A DNA stretch of 64,000 bases from Faucicola mancuniensis. GTDB lineage: Bacteria > Pseudomonadota > Gammaproteobacteria > Pseudomonadales > Moraxellaceae. The notes under the pieces were generated by a model that saw only the letters and a list, made by a program, of their open reading frames with translations, was not told the origin of the DNA and ran no database searches. The stretch covers positions 1,550,001 to 1,614,000 of the forward strand of contig NZ_CP171363.1 of the NCBI RefSeq assembly GCF_046523945.1, given 5' to 3'. This document shows, one piece after another, positions 16,474 through 25,918 of this stretch (positions within the stretch are counted from its first letter, which is position 1; each line of letters begins with the position of its first letter). Both the position numbers and the translations under genes were made by a program.

Positions 16474-16504
16474 AAAAAAAGCGAGCCATCAGACTCGCTT
16501 TTTT
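16474..16504 (-). terminator. Rho-independent terminator of ccoNOQP
   Basis: AAAAAAAGCGAG and CTCGCTTTTTT pair around an 8-nt loop just after the ccoP stop. Confidence 0.88.
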
Positions 16505-16518
16505 GTGTGACAAAATAA

Positions 16519-17595
16519 TTATTTTGCAGCAACTGGCTGACCGCCACCCAATGAGTACACATAACTTGCTAACAACATAATGCGTTGATTACCAAGTTTG
16601 TTATCCCAGTGTGGCATCACACCTGCACGACCATCACGAATGGTTGTACGTACTGTTTCACGGTCGCCACCAAATAACCAAGTGTTGTCTGTCAAGTTCG
16701 GTGCACCCAAGTCAGGATTACCTTTACCTTTTTTACCATGACAAACCGTACAGTTCGCGTCAAAGATAGCTTTACCTTGAGTTACCAATGTATTGTCTAG
16801 CTCGCCATTGGCTTTTGAGCCATGTTCAGGCGATAAAGACAACACATATTCGGCAGCAGCACGAACGCCGTCTTCACCGATTTGGTTTTTCCATGATGCC
16901 ATTGCACCAACGCGACCGTGTTCAATGGTTTGTAAAATACGTTCTGGTGTACCACCGTGTAACCAATCGTTGTCGGTTAGGTTAGGGTAGCCGACTGCAC
17001 CACGGGCTTGTGAACCATGACACAATGCACAGTTTTGTAAAAATAGACGTTGTCCGATTTTTACGGCTTGTGGGTCTTTTGACAGTTTTTCAACCGTTGG
17101 TGCTAAAGCCACCAATTCTTTGTCAATTTGGGCTTTTAAATCGGCATTTGGTTCAGCGTTTTTGCGTTGCTCAGCTTGTAATTTATCCAAGTTGGCAAGT
17201 TTTGCAGTTACGGCTGGGTCTTGTACGATTTTGTCAAATGTACCGATAAAAGTTTTGTTGTTTTTTTCCAAGTCGCTCAGCAACTCGTTTTCACTTGTCC
17301 AAGGTTCTTGTCTACCGTTGATTTCAACAGTGGTGATACCTTTCCAAGCGTGAGGCAACAATGATGGGTATAATAAGAAATACAATACACTCCACGCCAT
17401 TGTACCAAAAAATACAATCAACCACCATTTTGGTAATGGTTTGTCATACTCTTGGATACCGTCATATTCATGCCCTGTAGTGCCGTCATCTTCCATTTTT
17501 GGGCGATAGCCTAAAGTACCGACCAACCAATAAAGAATCCACAACCAACAGGCAATTGTTAAAACGGTAACCCATAAACTCCAAAATAAGCTCAT
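16519..17595 (-). CDS. ccoP: Cbb3-type cytochrome oxidase subunit III (dihaem cytochrome c)
   Basis: The product has 358 aa. The N-terminus carries membrane segments (MSLFWSLWVTVLTIACWLWILYWLVG and WWLIVFFGTMAWSVLYFLLYP). The periplasmic part has two cytochrome c domains, with haem motifs CALCH and CTVCH. CcoP passes electrons from soluble cytochromes to CcoO and the CcoN catalytic centre. Its ATG overlaps the ccoQ stop (ATGA), showing translational coupling. The strong terminator after it closes the ccoNOQP operon. Confidence 0.96.
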   Translation of the reverse strand: MSLFWSLWVTVLTIACWLWILYWLVGTLGYRPKMEDDGTTGHEYDGIQEYDKPLPKWWLIVFFGTMAWSVLYFLLYPSLLPHAWKGITTVEINGRQEPWTSENELLSDLEKNNKTFIGTFDKIVQDPAVTAKLANLDKLQAEQRKNAEPNADLKAQIDKELVALAPTVEKLSKDPQAVKIGQRLFLQNCALCHGSQARGAVGYPNLTDNDWLHGGTPERILQTIEHGRVGAMASWKNQIGEDGVRAAAEYVLSLSPEHGSKANGELDNTLVTQGKAIFDANCTVCHGKKGKGNPDLGAPNLTDNTWLFGGDRETVRTTIRDGRAGVMPHWDNKLGNQRIMLLASYVYSLGGGQPVAAK

Positions 17596-17768
17596 TTCTT
17601 ATCCTTACTGCGTTCTGAATTGATATTTTTTATCATATCGTCATCTAACGCAAGCTTTGCATCTTCTTCAAATCGGTTGCGATTTTTTGGTGAGTAAGCC
17701 CACCAAACAATCGCAAGAAACGCAATGAATGCCGCAACAGTTGCTATACTATGTAATGTAGCTAGCAT
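17592..17768 (-). CDS. ccoQ: Cbb3 oxidase small subunit CcoQ
   Basis: The product has 58 aa, starting MLATLHSIATVAAFIAFLAIVWWAYSPKNRNRFEEDAKLALDDD. It has a single membrane segment followed by the WWAYSPKNRNRFEEDA block typical of CcoQ (FxWAY.P.NK..F). Its start overlaps the ccoO stop by one base (TAATG), and its stop overlaps the ccoP start (ATGA). CcoQ stabilises the cbb3 complex and is not itself catalytic. It is easily missed because of its size. Confidence 0.93.
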   Translation of the reverse strand: MLATLHSIATVAAFIAFLAIVWWAYSPKNRNRFEEDAKLALDDDMIKNINSERSKDKK

Positions 17769-18385
17769 TAGCGTTGTCCTTCCATTGCTGTACCCAGTTG
17801 CTGTAGATAAGCAACGACCGCATCAAGCTCAGTTTTACCTTGTACCGCATCAGGTGCGCCTTCAATGTCAGCATCGCTGTAAGGCAGACCAAAACGGTCA
17901 CGGAACAGTTGCATTTTTGCTTGTACTTGCTCACCATTCACGGCACGTTTTGCAAGCCATGGGAACGGAGGCATTACCGATTCAGGTACTAATGATTGTG
18001 GGTTGATTAAATGTTCACGTTGCCAGTCATCTGAGTAGCGTTTACCCACACGGGCAAGGTCAGGACCTGTACGTTTTGAACCCCACAAAAATGGGTGGTC
18101 CCATGCAGATTCTGCTGCACGGCTGTATGGTCCGTAACGTTCTACTTCAGCACGCAATGGACGAATCATCTGCGTATGACACACATGACAACCTTCACGG
18201 ATATAAATATCACGACCTTCAAGCTCTAAGGCTGTCCAAGGTTTCATATTTGGCAAAGGTTGGCTCACATCTTTGGTAAAAATCAGCGGAACAATCTCAA
18301 TCAAAGTCGCAAAGCTAATTGAAATGACAATCAAAATTAGCATAAGACCCGTATTTTTTTCAATGATTTCATGATTTAATTTCAT
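17768..18385 (-). CDS. ccoO: Cbb3 oxidase subunit II (monohaem cytochrome c)
   Basis: The product has 205 aa, starting MKLNHEIIEKNTGLMLILIVISISFATLIEIVPL, with one membrane anchor. The haem c motif is CHVCH in EGCHVCHTQMIRPLRAEVERYG, a signature of CcoO. The downstream block MPPFPWLAK carries the axial Met. It accepts electrons from CcoP and passes them to the haem b of CcoN. It lies 12 bp after ccoN and overlaps ccoQ by one base. Confidence 0.97.
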   Translation of the reverse strand: MKLNHEIIEKNTGLMLILIVISISFATLIEIVPLIFTKDVSQPLPNMKPWTALELEGRDIYIREGCHVCHTQMIRPLRAEVERYGPYSRAAESAWDHPFLWGSKRTGPDLARVGKRYSDDWQREHLINPQSLVPESVMPPFPWLAKRAVNGEQVQAKMQLFRDRFGLPYSDADIEGAPDAVQGKTELDAVVAYLQQLGTAMEGQR

Positions 18386-18397
18386 ATTGTCCCTCCA

Positions 18398-19867
18398 TTA
18401 TGCTTGTTTTGTCAAAATCGTGTCTTCAACAGGGGTAGAGTCCACCACCTCAACACGCTTCATATCAGGCATAGTAACGGTTTTATACACATTATACGCC
18501 ATAACAAACATACCAGATACATATAATAAGCCACCAAACGCACGACCAATATATGGATAATGTGAGAACAATACAGTATCAACGAAGCTATACACCAATG
18601 TACCGTCTGGGTTGGTTGCACGCCACATCATGCCTTGACCGATACCAGAAATCCAAAGTGATACGATATAAAAAACTGTACCTGCGGTTGCTAACCAAAA
18701 ATGCACCGTAATCAAATTGATAGAATACATTTTTTCTTTGTTCCACAAACGTGGAATTAACACATACAAAGAACCAATGGTAATCATACCAACCCAACCT
18801 AACGCACCAGAGTGAACGTGTCCCACAGTCCAATCAGTGTTATGTGATAGGGCGTTTACCGTTTTGATTGACATCATTGGACCTTCAAACGTACTCATCG
18901 CATAGAATGACAACGCAACAATCAAGAAACGAATAATTGGGTCAGTACGCAATTTATCCCAGCTACCAGACAAGGTTAAAACACCGTTAATCATACCGCC
19001 CCAAGATGGTGCAAACAAAATCAACGAGAAAACCATACCCAAAGACTGAGTCCAGTCAGGCAATGCTGAATAATGCAAGTGGTGTCCACCCGCCCACATA
19101 TAAGACGTTACCAATGCCCAAAAGTGAATAATAGACAAACGATAAGAATAAACAGGACGACCGATTTGCACAGGTACAAAGTAATACATCATACCCAAGA
19201 ACGCCGCAGTCAAATAAAAACCTACCGCATTATGACCATACCACCATTGCACCATCGCATCGGTCGCACCGCCAAACAACGAATAAGATTTCCAAAAACT
19301 CAAAGGCACCGCCATACTATTGATAATATGCAACAACGCAATCGCAAGAATAAACGCACCAAAGAACCAGTTTGCCACATAAATGTGCGAAGTCTTACGA
19401 ATCATCAGCGTGCCAAAAAACACTACCGCATAAGCCACCCACACAAGGGTAATCAAAATATCAATCGGCCATTCAAGCTCGGCATACTCTTTTGACGTTG
19501 TCAAACCCAATGGTAACGTAATGACCGCTGCCACAATGACCAAATTCCAACCCCAAAACGTGAACCACGCCAAATAAGGAGCAAATAGCCGAGTTTTACA
19601 AGTACGCTGAACAATATAATAAGAAGTTGCAAATAATGCACAACCACCAAATGCAAAAATCACCGCATTGGTGTGTAATGGACGCAAATGGCTAAAAGTT
19701 AGCCAAGGAATCCCAAAGTTAAGCCAGGGCCAAGCTAATTGTGACGCAATAAATACGCCAACACCCATACCGATAATACCGTACACCACTGCCATGATAG
19801 AAAACATTTTAATCAATGTAGTTTCATAATCATCAGTGGCAGGTATTGCTGTTGTTTGTAAATTCAT
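18398..19867 (-). CDS. ccoN: Cbb3 oxidase catalytic subunit I
   Basis: The product has 489 aa, starting at ATG 19867 (MNLQTTAIPATDDYETTLIK) behind AAAGGAAA; a longer reading to 19936 adds 23 residues with no family match. Twelve or so membrane segments are visible, with haem-copper oxidase residues: HLRPLHTNAV for low-spin haem, WWYGHNAVGFYLTAAFLGMMYYFVP with the Cu-B His and cross-linked Tyr region, HLHYSALPDWTQSLGM, and DWTVGHVHSGALGW with the haem ligands. The complex reduces oxygen at high affinity and pumps protons. The assembly genes ccoGHIS are not in the window. Confidence 0.97.
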   Translation of the reverse strand: MNLQTTAIPATDDYETTLIKMFSIMAVVYGIIGMGVGVFIASQLAWPWLNFGIPWLTFSHLRPLHTNAVIFAFGGCALFATSYYIVQRTCKTRLFAPYLAWFTFWGWNLVIVAAVITLPLGLTTSKEYAELEWPIDILITLVWVAYAVVFFGTLMIRKTSHIYVANWFFGAFILAIALLHIINSMAVPLSFWKSYSLFGGATDAMVQWWYGHNAVGFYLTAAFLGMMYYFVPVQIGRPVYSYRLSIIHFWALVTSYMWAGGHHLHYSALPDWTQSLGMVFSLILFAPSWGGMINGVLTLSGSWDKLRTDPIIRFLIVALSFYAMSTFEGPMMSIKTVNALSHNTDWTVGHVHSGALGWVGMITIGSLYVLIPRLWNKEKMYSINLITVHFWLATAGTVFYIVSLWISGIGQGMMWRATNPDGTLVYSFVDTVLFSHYPYIGRAFGGLLYVSGMFVMAYNVYKTVTMPDMKRVEVVDSTPVEDTILTKQA

Positions 19868-20251
19868 TTGATGATTTCCTTTACAGCCTAAGTTATCAAC
19901 AAGTTTAAGCAACCTATCAGCAAATTTGCAAATCAAAAAACCGAATTACAAACCCCACTTAACTTTTTATCTAAATCATGTTGGCTTGCAAATGCTGGCT
20001 TATCTAAAAATTGCAAAACATCATCAAAAAATGACAACCTTGCCTAAACTTCCGATTTTCATAATCATATTGTAACTCAATCTTTGCTAAATATCACCTA
20101 ATGTAAACAGATAAATGCAAAAAAAAATTACAGATGACAACATTATAATACGAAAACCATAAAAAACGTAAGGATTTTTTGCTAAAACTGTCATTTTAAG
20201 CCAAAAATTACCCAAATGTTGCCAGAAACCCAAAAAAAATCGTCCAAATCA
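19868..20251. other. Intergenic leader of ccoNOQP, no gene
   Basis: This is 384 bp of AT-rich DNA between ccoN and the DUF218 gene. I see no open frame of coding character and no clear FNR site (TTGAT-N4-ATCAA) on either strand, although FNR or ANR control of cbb3 operons is usual in the group. Confidence 0.5.
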
Positions 20252-21064
20252 TTAGTATTCGCCCAACACCCAACCACTCACAAACGCAAAATACTCACGC
20301 AACCAATTATTATAACGAATATAAACAGGCGTGACCGCCCCAGCCGTCATCACATCGCCAAACCCTTGTTTTTTGGCAATCGCCAACGCACGAAGCGTAT
20401 GAAAATCACTGGTAACAATCACAATCGGCTCATTTAGCTGAATATTAGCATTTGCTAAAATCATTTGACTATTTTTTAAATTCAGCTCAGTACTGATACT
20501 TTTACTTTCCAACGCCATCGGATTTTTTAGTCGATATTTATCAAGCAAATACGCACGCATGACGGACGCTTCGCTCACCGTTTTGTTAAAACCCACGCCC
20601 CCAGTCAAAATCAACAAAGTTTGTGGATTTTTGTTGGCAATACTTGCCGATTTGTCCAAACGGCTTGCCAACACAGGCGTGGGTTTGTTGTTTTTAAAAC
20701 CTGTCCCAAGCACAATTATCGCTTTAACATTGTCAAAATCAGCCGTCTGACTGTAGCGTAAATTTGCCATTAAATAACTGATAAATATCAAAAAACTGAC
20801 AAACCAAACTAAAAAAACTGCCCAAAGTAACTGCCAAATCCGCTTCAAAATCCATTTTTTTTGTAAAAAATCAACTATTTTTTGCCAAAAAAGCCCATGA
20901 ATCAATAAAAATCCACCAATAAAAAAAGGCAACACCACACCCAAATGCAACACGCCAAAACCAATCAACAAATATAAGGTATAAATGACCAACAAAATAC
21001 CAGTAATACTCAACAGCAAGCGAAAAAAAGACCACTTTGATGTAAAAATATAAAAATTTTTCAT
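20252..21064 (-). CDS. DUF218 (YdcF/ElyC/SanA-like) membrane protein
   Basis: About 270 aa from ATG 21064 (MKNFYIFTSKWSFF); an ATG at 21112 would add 16 residues and cannot be excluded, as neither start has a good ribosome site. The N-terminal 110 residues contain four hydrophobic segments. The rest is the DUF218 domain: AIIVLGTGFKNNKPTPVLASRLDKSASI, LILTGGVGFNKTVSEASVMRAYLLDK, ESKSISTELNLKNSQ and VIVTSDFHTLRALAIAKK. Proteins of this build (ElyC, SanA) affect envelope integrity and peptidoglycan precursor use. The reaction is not known. The gene is divergent from comEC. Confidence 0.85.
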   Translation of the reverse strand: MKNFYIFTSKWSFFRLLLSITGILLVIYTLYLLIGFGVLHLGVVLPFFIGGFLLIHGLFWQKIVDFLQKKWILKRIWQLLWAVFLVWFVSFLIFISYLMANLRYSQTADFDNVKAIIVLGTGFKNNKPTPVLASRLDKSASIANKNPQTLLILTGGVGFNKTVSEASVMRAYLLDKYRLKNPMALESKSISTELNLKNSQMILANANIQLNEPIVIVTSDFHTLRALAIAKKQGFGDVMTAGAVTPVYIRYNNWLREYFAFVSGWVLGEY

Positions 21065-21150
21065 AAAAACATTGTAAAAAAATAAAGATTGTTTACTATA
21101 GCGTATTTTCAAACGATATTCATAACAATTTTAACAAAAAAGGAAAAACC

Positions 21151-23982
21151 ATGCTTTGGGTGCTTGTGATAGCCAGTATTATCGGTTTTTTGGCGGTAAC
21201 GCCTGTTAGTCAATTTTTGCCGATAAACACGCTATTAGAGCAAGATTTTGCTTCACATTTAGGGCTAAATTATATACTTTTGTTCGTTATTTTTATCAGT
21301 ATGATTGTTTATTTTTTTGTGCAAAAACAATCAGTTATCCTTGATAATCAATTTTCTATCACTGATATTGTCAAACAAAAACTACCAAAAACTTTGCTAC
21401 TTATTTGGTTATTTTTGCTTACTTTAATCAGCAGTTTAAGCGTTGGTCTGTATGATTATCAACAATACCAAAATAACTTGTTAAAACAAAAACTTAGCCT
21501 AACTGCGACTATCAAAGTCAATCAATTAAGCGACAGTGTTAGCCAAATCATTGACGTGAACAATCAGCCAACAATTTTTGGCAATAGCTATCCAAGACAA
21601 ATTTGGCAAATTATCCATGTAGATGACTTTGCAGGCGATGACAAACTTTTAACAAAAATTAACAATATCAATGTGTTAGCTAGTGTGGATATCAGTAAAA
21701 ACCCTGATTATCAGCTAATTTTAAAGCAATTAAAACCTAACGACATGCTTAAAGTCAGCCTTGATATCATGCCAATTAATCAACAAAATTTTGATAATTT
21801 ACCAAAAAATGCCAAAATCATTTCCATCGGTTTTGATGAAAACAACTATCTACGCCAACGCCATGTGCAAGCCTTAGCAACCGTTACCCAGATGGATAAA
21901 AATAGCCTAAGTGAATTTAACCTTAATCAATATCCAATGTTAGAAAAAAATTTGGCAAAAGATATCAAGCTTTTTGATAATTTATTGATAAAAATAGAAA
22001 AACTACGTTGGCAACTGCGTCAAAATATCCAACAAAATTTTATCAAAACCATTCAAGCTGATAATATTCATGATAACCAAACTATGATTCAAAAAAATCT
22101 AAACAATCATGCGATTTTGTTGGGGCTTTTGACAGGCGATAGGGCGTTGATGATGAGCGACATCAAAAACCGCTATCAACAAGCAGGTATTAGCCATTTG
22201 TTAGCGATTTCAGGTCCTCATGTGCTGATGCTCGCTAGTGTGGTGTCGCTGTGGGTGTTGGCATTTGTCAAATATTTTTTACCAAATCTGCTATGCAAAC
22301 TGCCAAGCCGACTGTTGGTGCTGTGGGTGAGTGTGTTGGTGGCGTGGTTTTATGCTTTGTTGGTCGGTTTTGAGTTGCCTGCACAACGTACCTTTTGGCT
22401 GTTGCTACTTACCACACTTGCCAGTCAATTTTTAATCAACAATCGTCCGTTTTTACTACTGGCTTCGGTGGGGCTTGTGATGATGTGGTGGGATACGACT
22501 GCGGTGCAACAAGCTGGGTTTTGGTTGTCCTTTGTGGCGGTCGGCTTGCTGATGAAATTTAGTGAACAAGTTGGCAATATGAATAATATCCAAATCTTTG
22601 AAAAATCAGATACTTGGCAATCAGACAATTCAATATTTGAGCGAATTTGGCTAAAGATTAAACAAGAGTTTGTGTTGTTGTTTAAGTTACAACTGTGGTT
22701 GTTTGTGTTGATGTTTCCGATTGTGATTTGGTTTTTTGGCAAAATTTCGTTGGTGAGCGTGGTGGTGAATTTGTTCGCTGTGCCATTTTTGGGTTTGGTG
22801 GTCGTGCCGTTGGACATGTTGGCAGGAATATTGTCTTTATTGCCTGTAGTGAGTGGGCTTGGTGGTGTGATTTGGGGCGTGTTGGGCGGTTGTTTGGCGG
22901 TGTTTCATGCGGTGTTGGATTTTGTGTTACAGTTTGATTTTTCCAAACAATTATTTGTTTATATCAGTCAAAGTCAGTCAATTTTATGCGTGTTATTGGC
23001 AGTGATTTTGGCAAGTCGTGGCATTTTGTCAAAAATTTTCATGTTGCCGATTTTTGCCATGATAGCATTGATTTTTATCACACAAAAACAAGACAATCTA
23101 AACAATCCAAAACTAATCGTGTTAAAAAATACTCAAATCAATATTCAGTTATTATTAATAAAAAATCAAAGTTGGCTGATATTATCTGACAATAAACGCA
23201 TTTATCAAGATACCAATAAATTAAAAAATAACCAACAAAAACAACAAGATAATATTTTAACCACTGGTAATGACAATGAAAAAACCGAACGAGTGTTAAA
23301 CAATGATATTTATCCGATTTTGGCAAAATATCATGTGAATACGCTCACAGGCGTGATTAGCCAAACGCCGACTGATAGTACCAATCAAATTGTGCAACAT
23401 TTGGCAAGGAAAATGACGATTTCGCAGTATTATTTGGCAGGGTTTGACGCAATAAAACCATTAAAAAATGAGCAAAATCAAGCCTTTACATTTGACAATA
23501 TCACGCCAAAATCATGCCGTGCCGAGCAAGTTATCGCTTCTGATGATGATTTTAGCTTGACCGCTTTGACAGGTTGGCAGTTAAATTTATCGGACAGTCA
23601 AATTAGCCAAAAAGAACGTCATGCCTTACAAACGTGTTTTTTACAAATCAATTCTCATGATAAAAACAAGCAAAATCAACAAGTTAGTATTATTGGTGCA
23701 GGGAGCGATAGTTTGCCCATGCAAATGTCAATGATGATGTATAGTAAGGCGTGCTTAACAGACAATGTTGATTTATTTATCAGTCCCTTTGCGTTACGTT
23801 TTGACAAAGATTGGTTGATATCGGCAAGTCCTAAGCAGTTGCACGTGGTAACAGGGCGATTTGATAATCAAAAATTCAATGAAAACAATCAGTTTGATTT
23901 GTTGGCTTTAAAAGCGAAACCCAAAGTGTTGCAAAGTGATGATGTGGGCGTGGTGGAATATCAGTTAAATGTTAAGCCTTGA
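21151..23982 (+). CDS. comEC: DNA internalisation protein ComEC/Rec2
   Basis: The product has 943 aa, read from an ATG behind AAAGGAAAA. The N-terminal membrane pair and OB-like DUF4131 region (about 1-300) are followed by the Competence domain, with LLTGDRALMMSDIKNRYQQAGISHLLAISGPHVLML and multiple membrane segments to about 640. The C-terminal third should be a metallo-beta-lactamase-type domain. Its overall order is recognisable, but the usual metal motif (SHxxxDH) reads SQTPTDS, so no metal site is visible. ComEC forms the inner-membrane channel for single-stranded DNA in natural transformation. Loss of the nuclease motif would put strand degradation on another enzyme. Confidence 0.92.
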   Translation: MLWVLVIASIIGFLAVTPVSQFLPINTLLEQDFASHLGLNYILLFVIFISMIVYFFVQKQSVILDNQFSITDIVKQKLPKTLLLIWLFLLTLISSLSVGLYDYQQYQNNLLKQKLSLTATIKVNQLSDSVSQIIDVNNQPTIFGNSYPRQIWQIIHVDDFAGDDKLLTKINNINVLASVDISKNPDYQLILKQLKPNDMLKVSLDIMPINQQNFDNLPKNAKIISIGFDENNYLRQRHVQALATVTQMDKNSLSEFNLNQYPMLEKNLAKDIKLFDNLLIKIEKLRWQLRQNIQQNFIKTIQADNIHDNQTMIQKNLNNHAILLGLLTGDRALMMSDIKNRYQQAGISHLLAISGPHVLMLASVVSLWVLAFVKYFLPNLLCKLPSRLLVLWVSVLVAWFYALLVGFELPAQRTFWLLLLTTLASQFLINNRPFLLLASVGLVMMWWDTTAVQQAGFWLSFVAVGLLMKFSEQVGNMNNIQIFEKSDTWQSDNSIFERIWLKIKQEFVLLFKLQLWLFVLMFPIVIWFFGKISLVSVVVNLFAVPFLGLVVVPLDMLAGILSLLPVVSGLGGVIWGVLGGCLAVFHAVLDFVLQFDFSKQLFVYISQSQSILCVLLAVILASRGILSKIFMLPIFAMIALIFITQKQDNLNNPKLIVLKNTQINIQLLLIKNQSWLILSDNKRIYQDTNKLKNNQQKQQDNILTTGNDNEKTERVLNNDIYPILAKYHVNTLTGVISQTPTDSTNQIVQHLARKMTISQYYLAGFDAIKPLKNEQNQAFTFDNITPKSCRAEQVIASDDDFSLTALTGWQLNLSDSQISQKERHALQTCFLQINSHDKNKQNQQVSIIGAGSDSLPMQMSMMMYSKACLTDNVDLFISPFALRFDKDWLISASPKQLHVVTGRFDNQKFNENNQFDLLALKAKPKVLQSDDVGVVEYQLNVKP

Positions 23983-24008
23983 TTTTTAAAAAAATTTAAA
24001 AAATAGGG

Positions 24009-24059
24009 AAAAAATTACAATCGCTAACAATCATTACACGTTACCAATTGTAATTTTTT
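24009..24059 (+). terminator. AT-rich inverted repeat after comEC
   Basis: AAAATTACAAT and ATTGTAATTTTTT form arms around a 24-nt loop, with a T run on the right. It may terminate comEC transcription, although the stem is almost all AT. Confidence 0.4.
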
Positions 24060-24108
24060 GCCAAAAGCCTTATTATGGAGTTTTATTTTTTTATTTTAGG
24101 ATAATCAA

Positions 24109-25185
24109 ATGTCAGATAATTGGCTACCAGACCCTAACAAACCACAAAACCAACAAAATCAACAACCGATACACAATCCAATCCATCAACAAATCCCTAG
24201 CCAATATGCGGGCAAAGAATGGCAGTTGCTTGAAAAAACCTTGATGGCAAGTATCCAAGAACAACGCCGTGCCAGACGTTGGAGTGTGTTTTTTAAACTT
24301 TTGACTTTTGGTTATATTATCGTGGTGGGGTCTTTGATGGCTCGCAGTTGTCAGCAAACTGATGGCAATCCCAAAGCCTTGACAGCAAGCGTTACCGAAC
24401 CACATTTGGCTGTGGTGGAGGTTAAAGGGGCGATTGCTTCTGGTAACGAAGCCAACAGCCGTGATATTAACAAAGCCTTAAAAGACGCTTTTGAAAATGA
24501 CAGTGCCAAAGCGGTCGCTGTGCGGATTAATTCCCCCGGTGGCTCGCCTGTGCAGTCGGACGAGATTTTTCAGACCATGCGTGAGCTTCGCAAAGAGCAT
24601 ACCGACAAAAAACTGTATGCGGTGATTGAAGATATTGGTGCGTCTGGGGCGTATTATATCGCTGTGGGAGCCGACGAAATTTGGGTCAATCCGTCAAGCC
24701 TTGTCGGTTCAATCGGTGTGATTATGCCAAGCTATAACATTGAAAAACTGATGGACAAAGCAGGCGTGACCGATGGCACAATGCACGCAGGCGAGTATAA
24801 AGATATTTTGAGCCTAACCCGTCCGATGACCGATTTTGAGCGTACCCATGTGCAAGGCGTGCTAGACAACACGCATAAGCATTTTATTGATGCGGTCAAA
24901 CAAGGGCGTGGTAATCGCTTAAAAGACCCAGAAGCCAATCATCTATTTTCAGGGTTGTTTTGGAGTGGGGAACAGGCGATTGGACTGGGGCTAGCTGATA
25001 AAGCGGGCAGTTTAAGCAAACTGGAAAAAGAATTAAAACTGGACAAGGCTGTTTTGTATAACCAAAAAGACCCAATGCAACAGATTTTTGGGCGTTTTGC
25101 CACCCAAATCGGTCAAGGCATGGGCGAAAGTTTTGCCAATCAAATGGACTCAAAACTACAAAACGACAGCAAAGAACTCAAATAA
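24109..25185 (+). CDS. sppA: Signal peptide peptidase SppA (S49 family, short form)
   Basis: The product has 358 aa. A Gln/Asn/Pro-rich cytoplasmic N-terminus (about 40 residues) precedes one membrane segment (SVFFKLLTFGYIIVVGSLMA). The S49 domain has VRINSPGGSPVQSDEI, the catalytic Ser179 in IGASGAYYIA, the SLVGSIGVIM loop, and Lys231 in AGEYKDILS as general base. Homologues of this length form oligomers that degrade remnant signal peptides in the inner membrane. The CPBP gene begins 13 bp after its stop, so the two are probably co-transcribed. Confidence 0.93.
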   Translation: MSDNWLPDPNKPQNQQNQQPIHNPIHQQIPSQYAGKEWQLLEKTLMASIQEQRRARRWSVFFKLLTFGYIIVVGSLMARSCQQTDGNPKALTASVTEPHLAVVEVKGAIASGNEANSRDINKALKDAFENDSAKAVAVRINSPGGSPVQSDEIFQTMRELRKEHTDKKLYAVIEDIGASGAYYIAVGADEIWVNPSSLVGSIGVIMPSYNIEKLMDKAGVTDGTMHAGEYKDILSLTRPMTDFERTHVQGVLDNTHKHFIDAVKQGRGNRLKDPEANHLFSGLFWSGEQAIGLGLADKAGSLSKLEKELKLDKAVLYNQKDPMQQIFGRFATQIGQGMGESFANQMDSKLQNDSKELK

Positions 25186-25198
25186 CTCAAGAAAACCC

Positions 25199-25918
25199 AT
25201 GACAAATACGCAAAAATTGTACGGTTTAACAGGTACAGTCATTTTATCTTTGACTGTGCTTTTTGTGTTTTTATTTAGCCAAGTATTGGGCGTGTTGCTC
25301 TTTGCCCCATTTTTTTTGCCAAATGGGGCAAATTTATCCCTTGATAATCAAATCCTGCAAGGCACACAAAATGGCACGATAATTAGTTTAACCGCTTTGG
25401 TTACGCTGTTGTGTGTGTGGCTGTGTATTTTTTTTACAATCAAATTTAAAAAGGGCAATGTTAAACAATTTTTGGCAATCAAAGGCTTTGGTTTTAAAGA
25501 CTTTTTGGGTTTTGGCGTGGCGTTGATTTTGTTAAACGTGGTTATCAATGGCATAACCGTTTGGCTGGATAGAGAACCCATGCTGTTTATGGACGAATTG
25601 GCGATAAGTGCCAACCCGTTATGGTTGCTTATCGTGGCGATTGTGGTGATTGTGCCGATTTATGAAGAATTGATATTTCGTGGCTTTATTTGGTCGGGTT
25701 TGGCAAGTTCAAAGATTGGCATTTGGGGGGCGAGTGTGATTACCAGTATCCTGTTTGGACTGGTGCATATGCAGTACGAAGCAGTGGAAATGGTGATGAT
25801 TTTTGCGTTGGCGATGTTGTTTAGCTACGCTCGGATTCGCACGGGGTCGCTGTTGTTGCCGATAATGTTACATATGATGAACAATGGTTTGGCAATGGCA
25901 CAATATTTAGGCATTTAA
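25199..25918 (+). CDS. CPBP-family intramembrane metalloprotease (CAAX/Abi)
   Basis: The product has 239 aa from ATG 25199 (MTNTQKLYGLTG). A longer frame to 25088 runs through the end of sppA and was rejected. There are six or seven hydrophobic segments. The three CPBP motifs are visible: YEELIFRGFIW (EExxxR), SILFGLVHMQ (FxxxH) and PIMLHMMNNGLA (HxxxN). The family contains CAAX prenyl endopeptidases and bacteriocin-immunity proteins; the substrate here is unknown. The 3' end overlaps convergent dusA by 12 bp. Confidence 0.88.
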   Translation: MTNTQKLYGLTGTVILSLTVLFVFLFSQVLGVLLFAPFFLPNGANLSLDNQILQGTQNGTIISLTALVTLLCVWLCIFFTIKFKKGNVKQFLAIKGFGFKDFLGFGVALILLNVVINGITVWLDREPMLFMDELAISANPLWLLIVAIVVIVPIYEELIFRGFIWSGLASSKIGIWGASVITSILFGLVHMQYEAVEMVMIFALAMLFSYARIRTGSLLLPIMLHMMNNGLAMAQYLGI

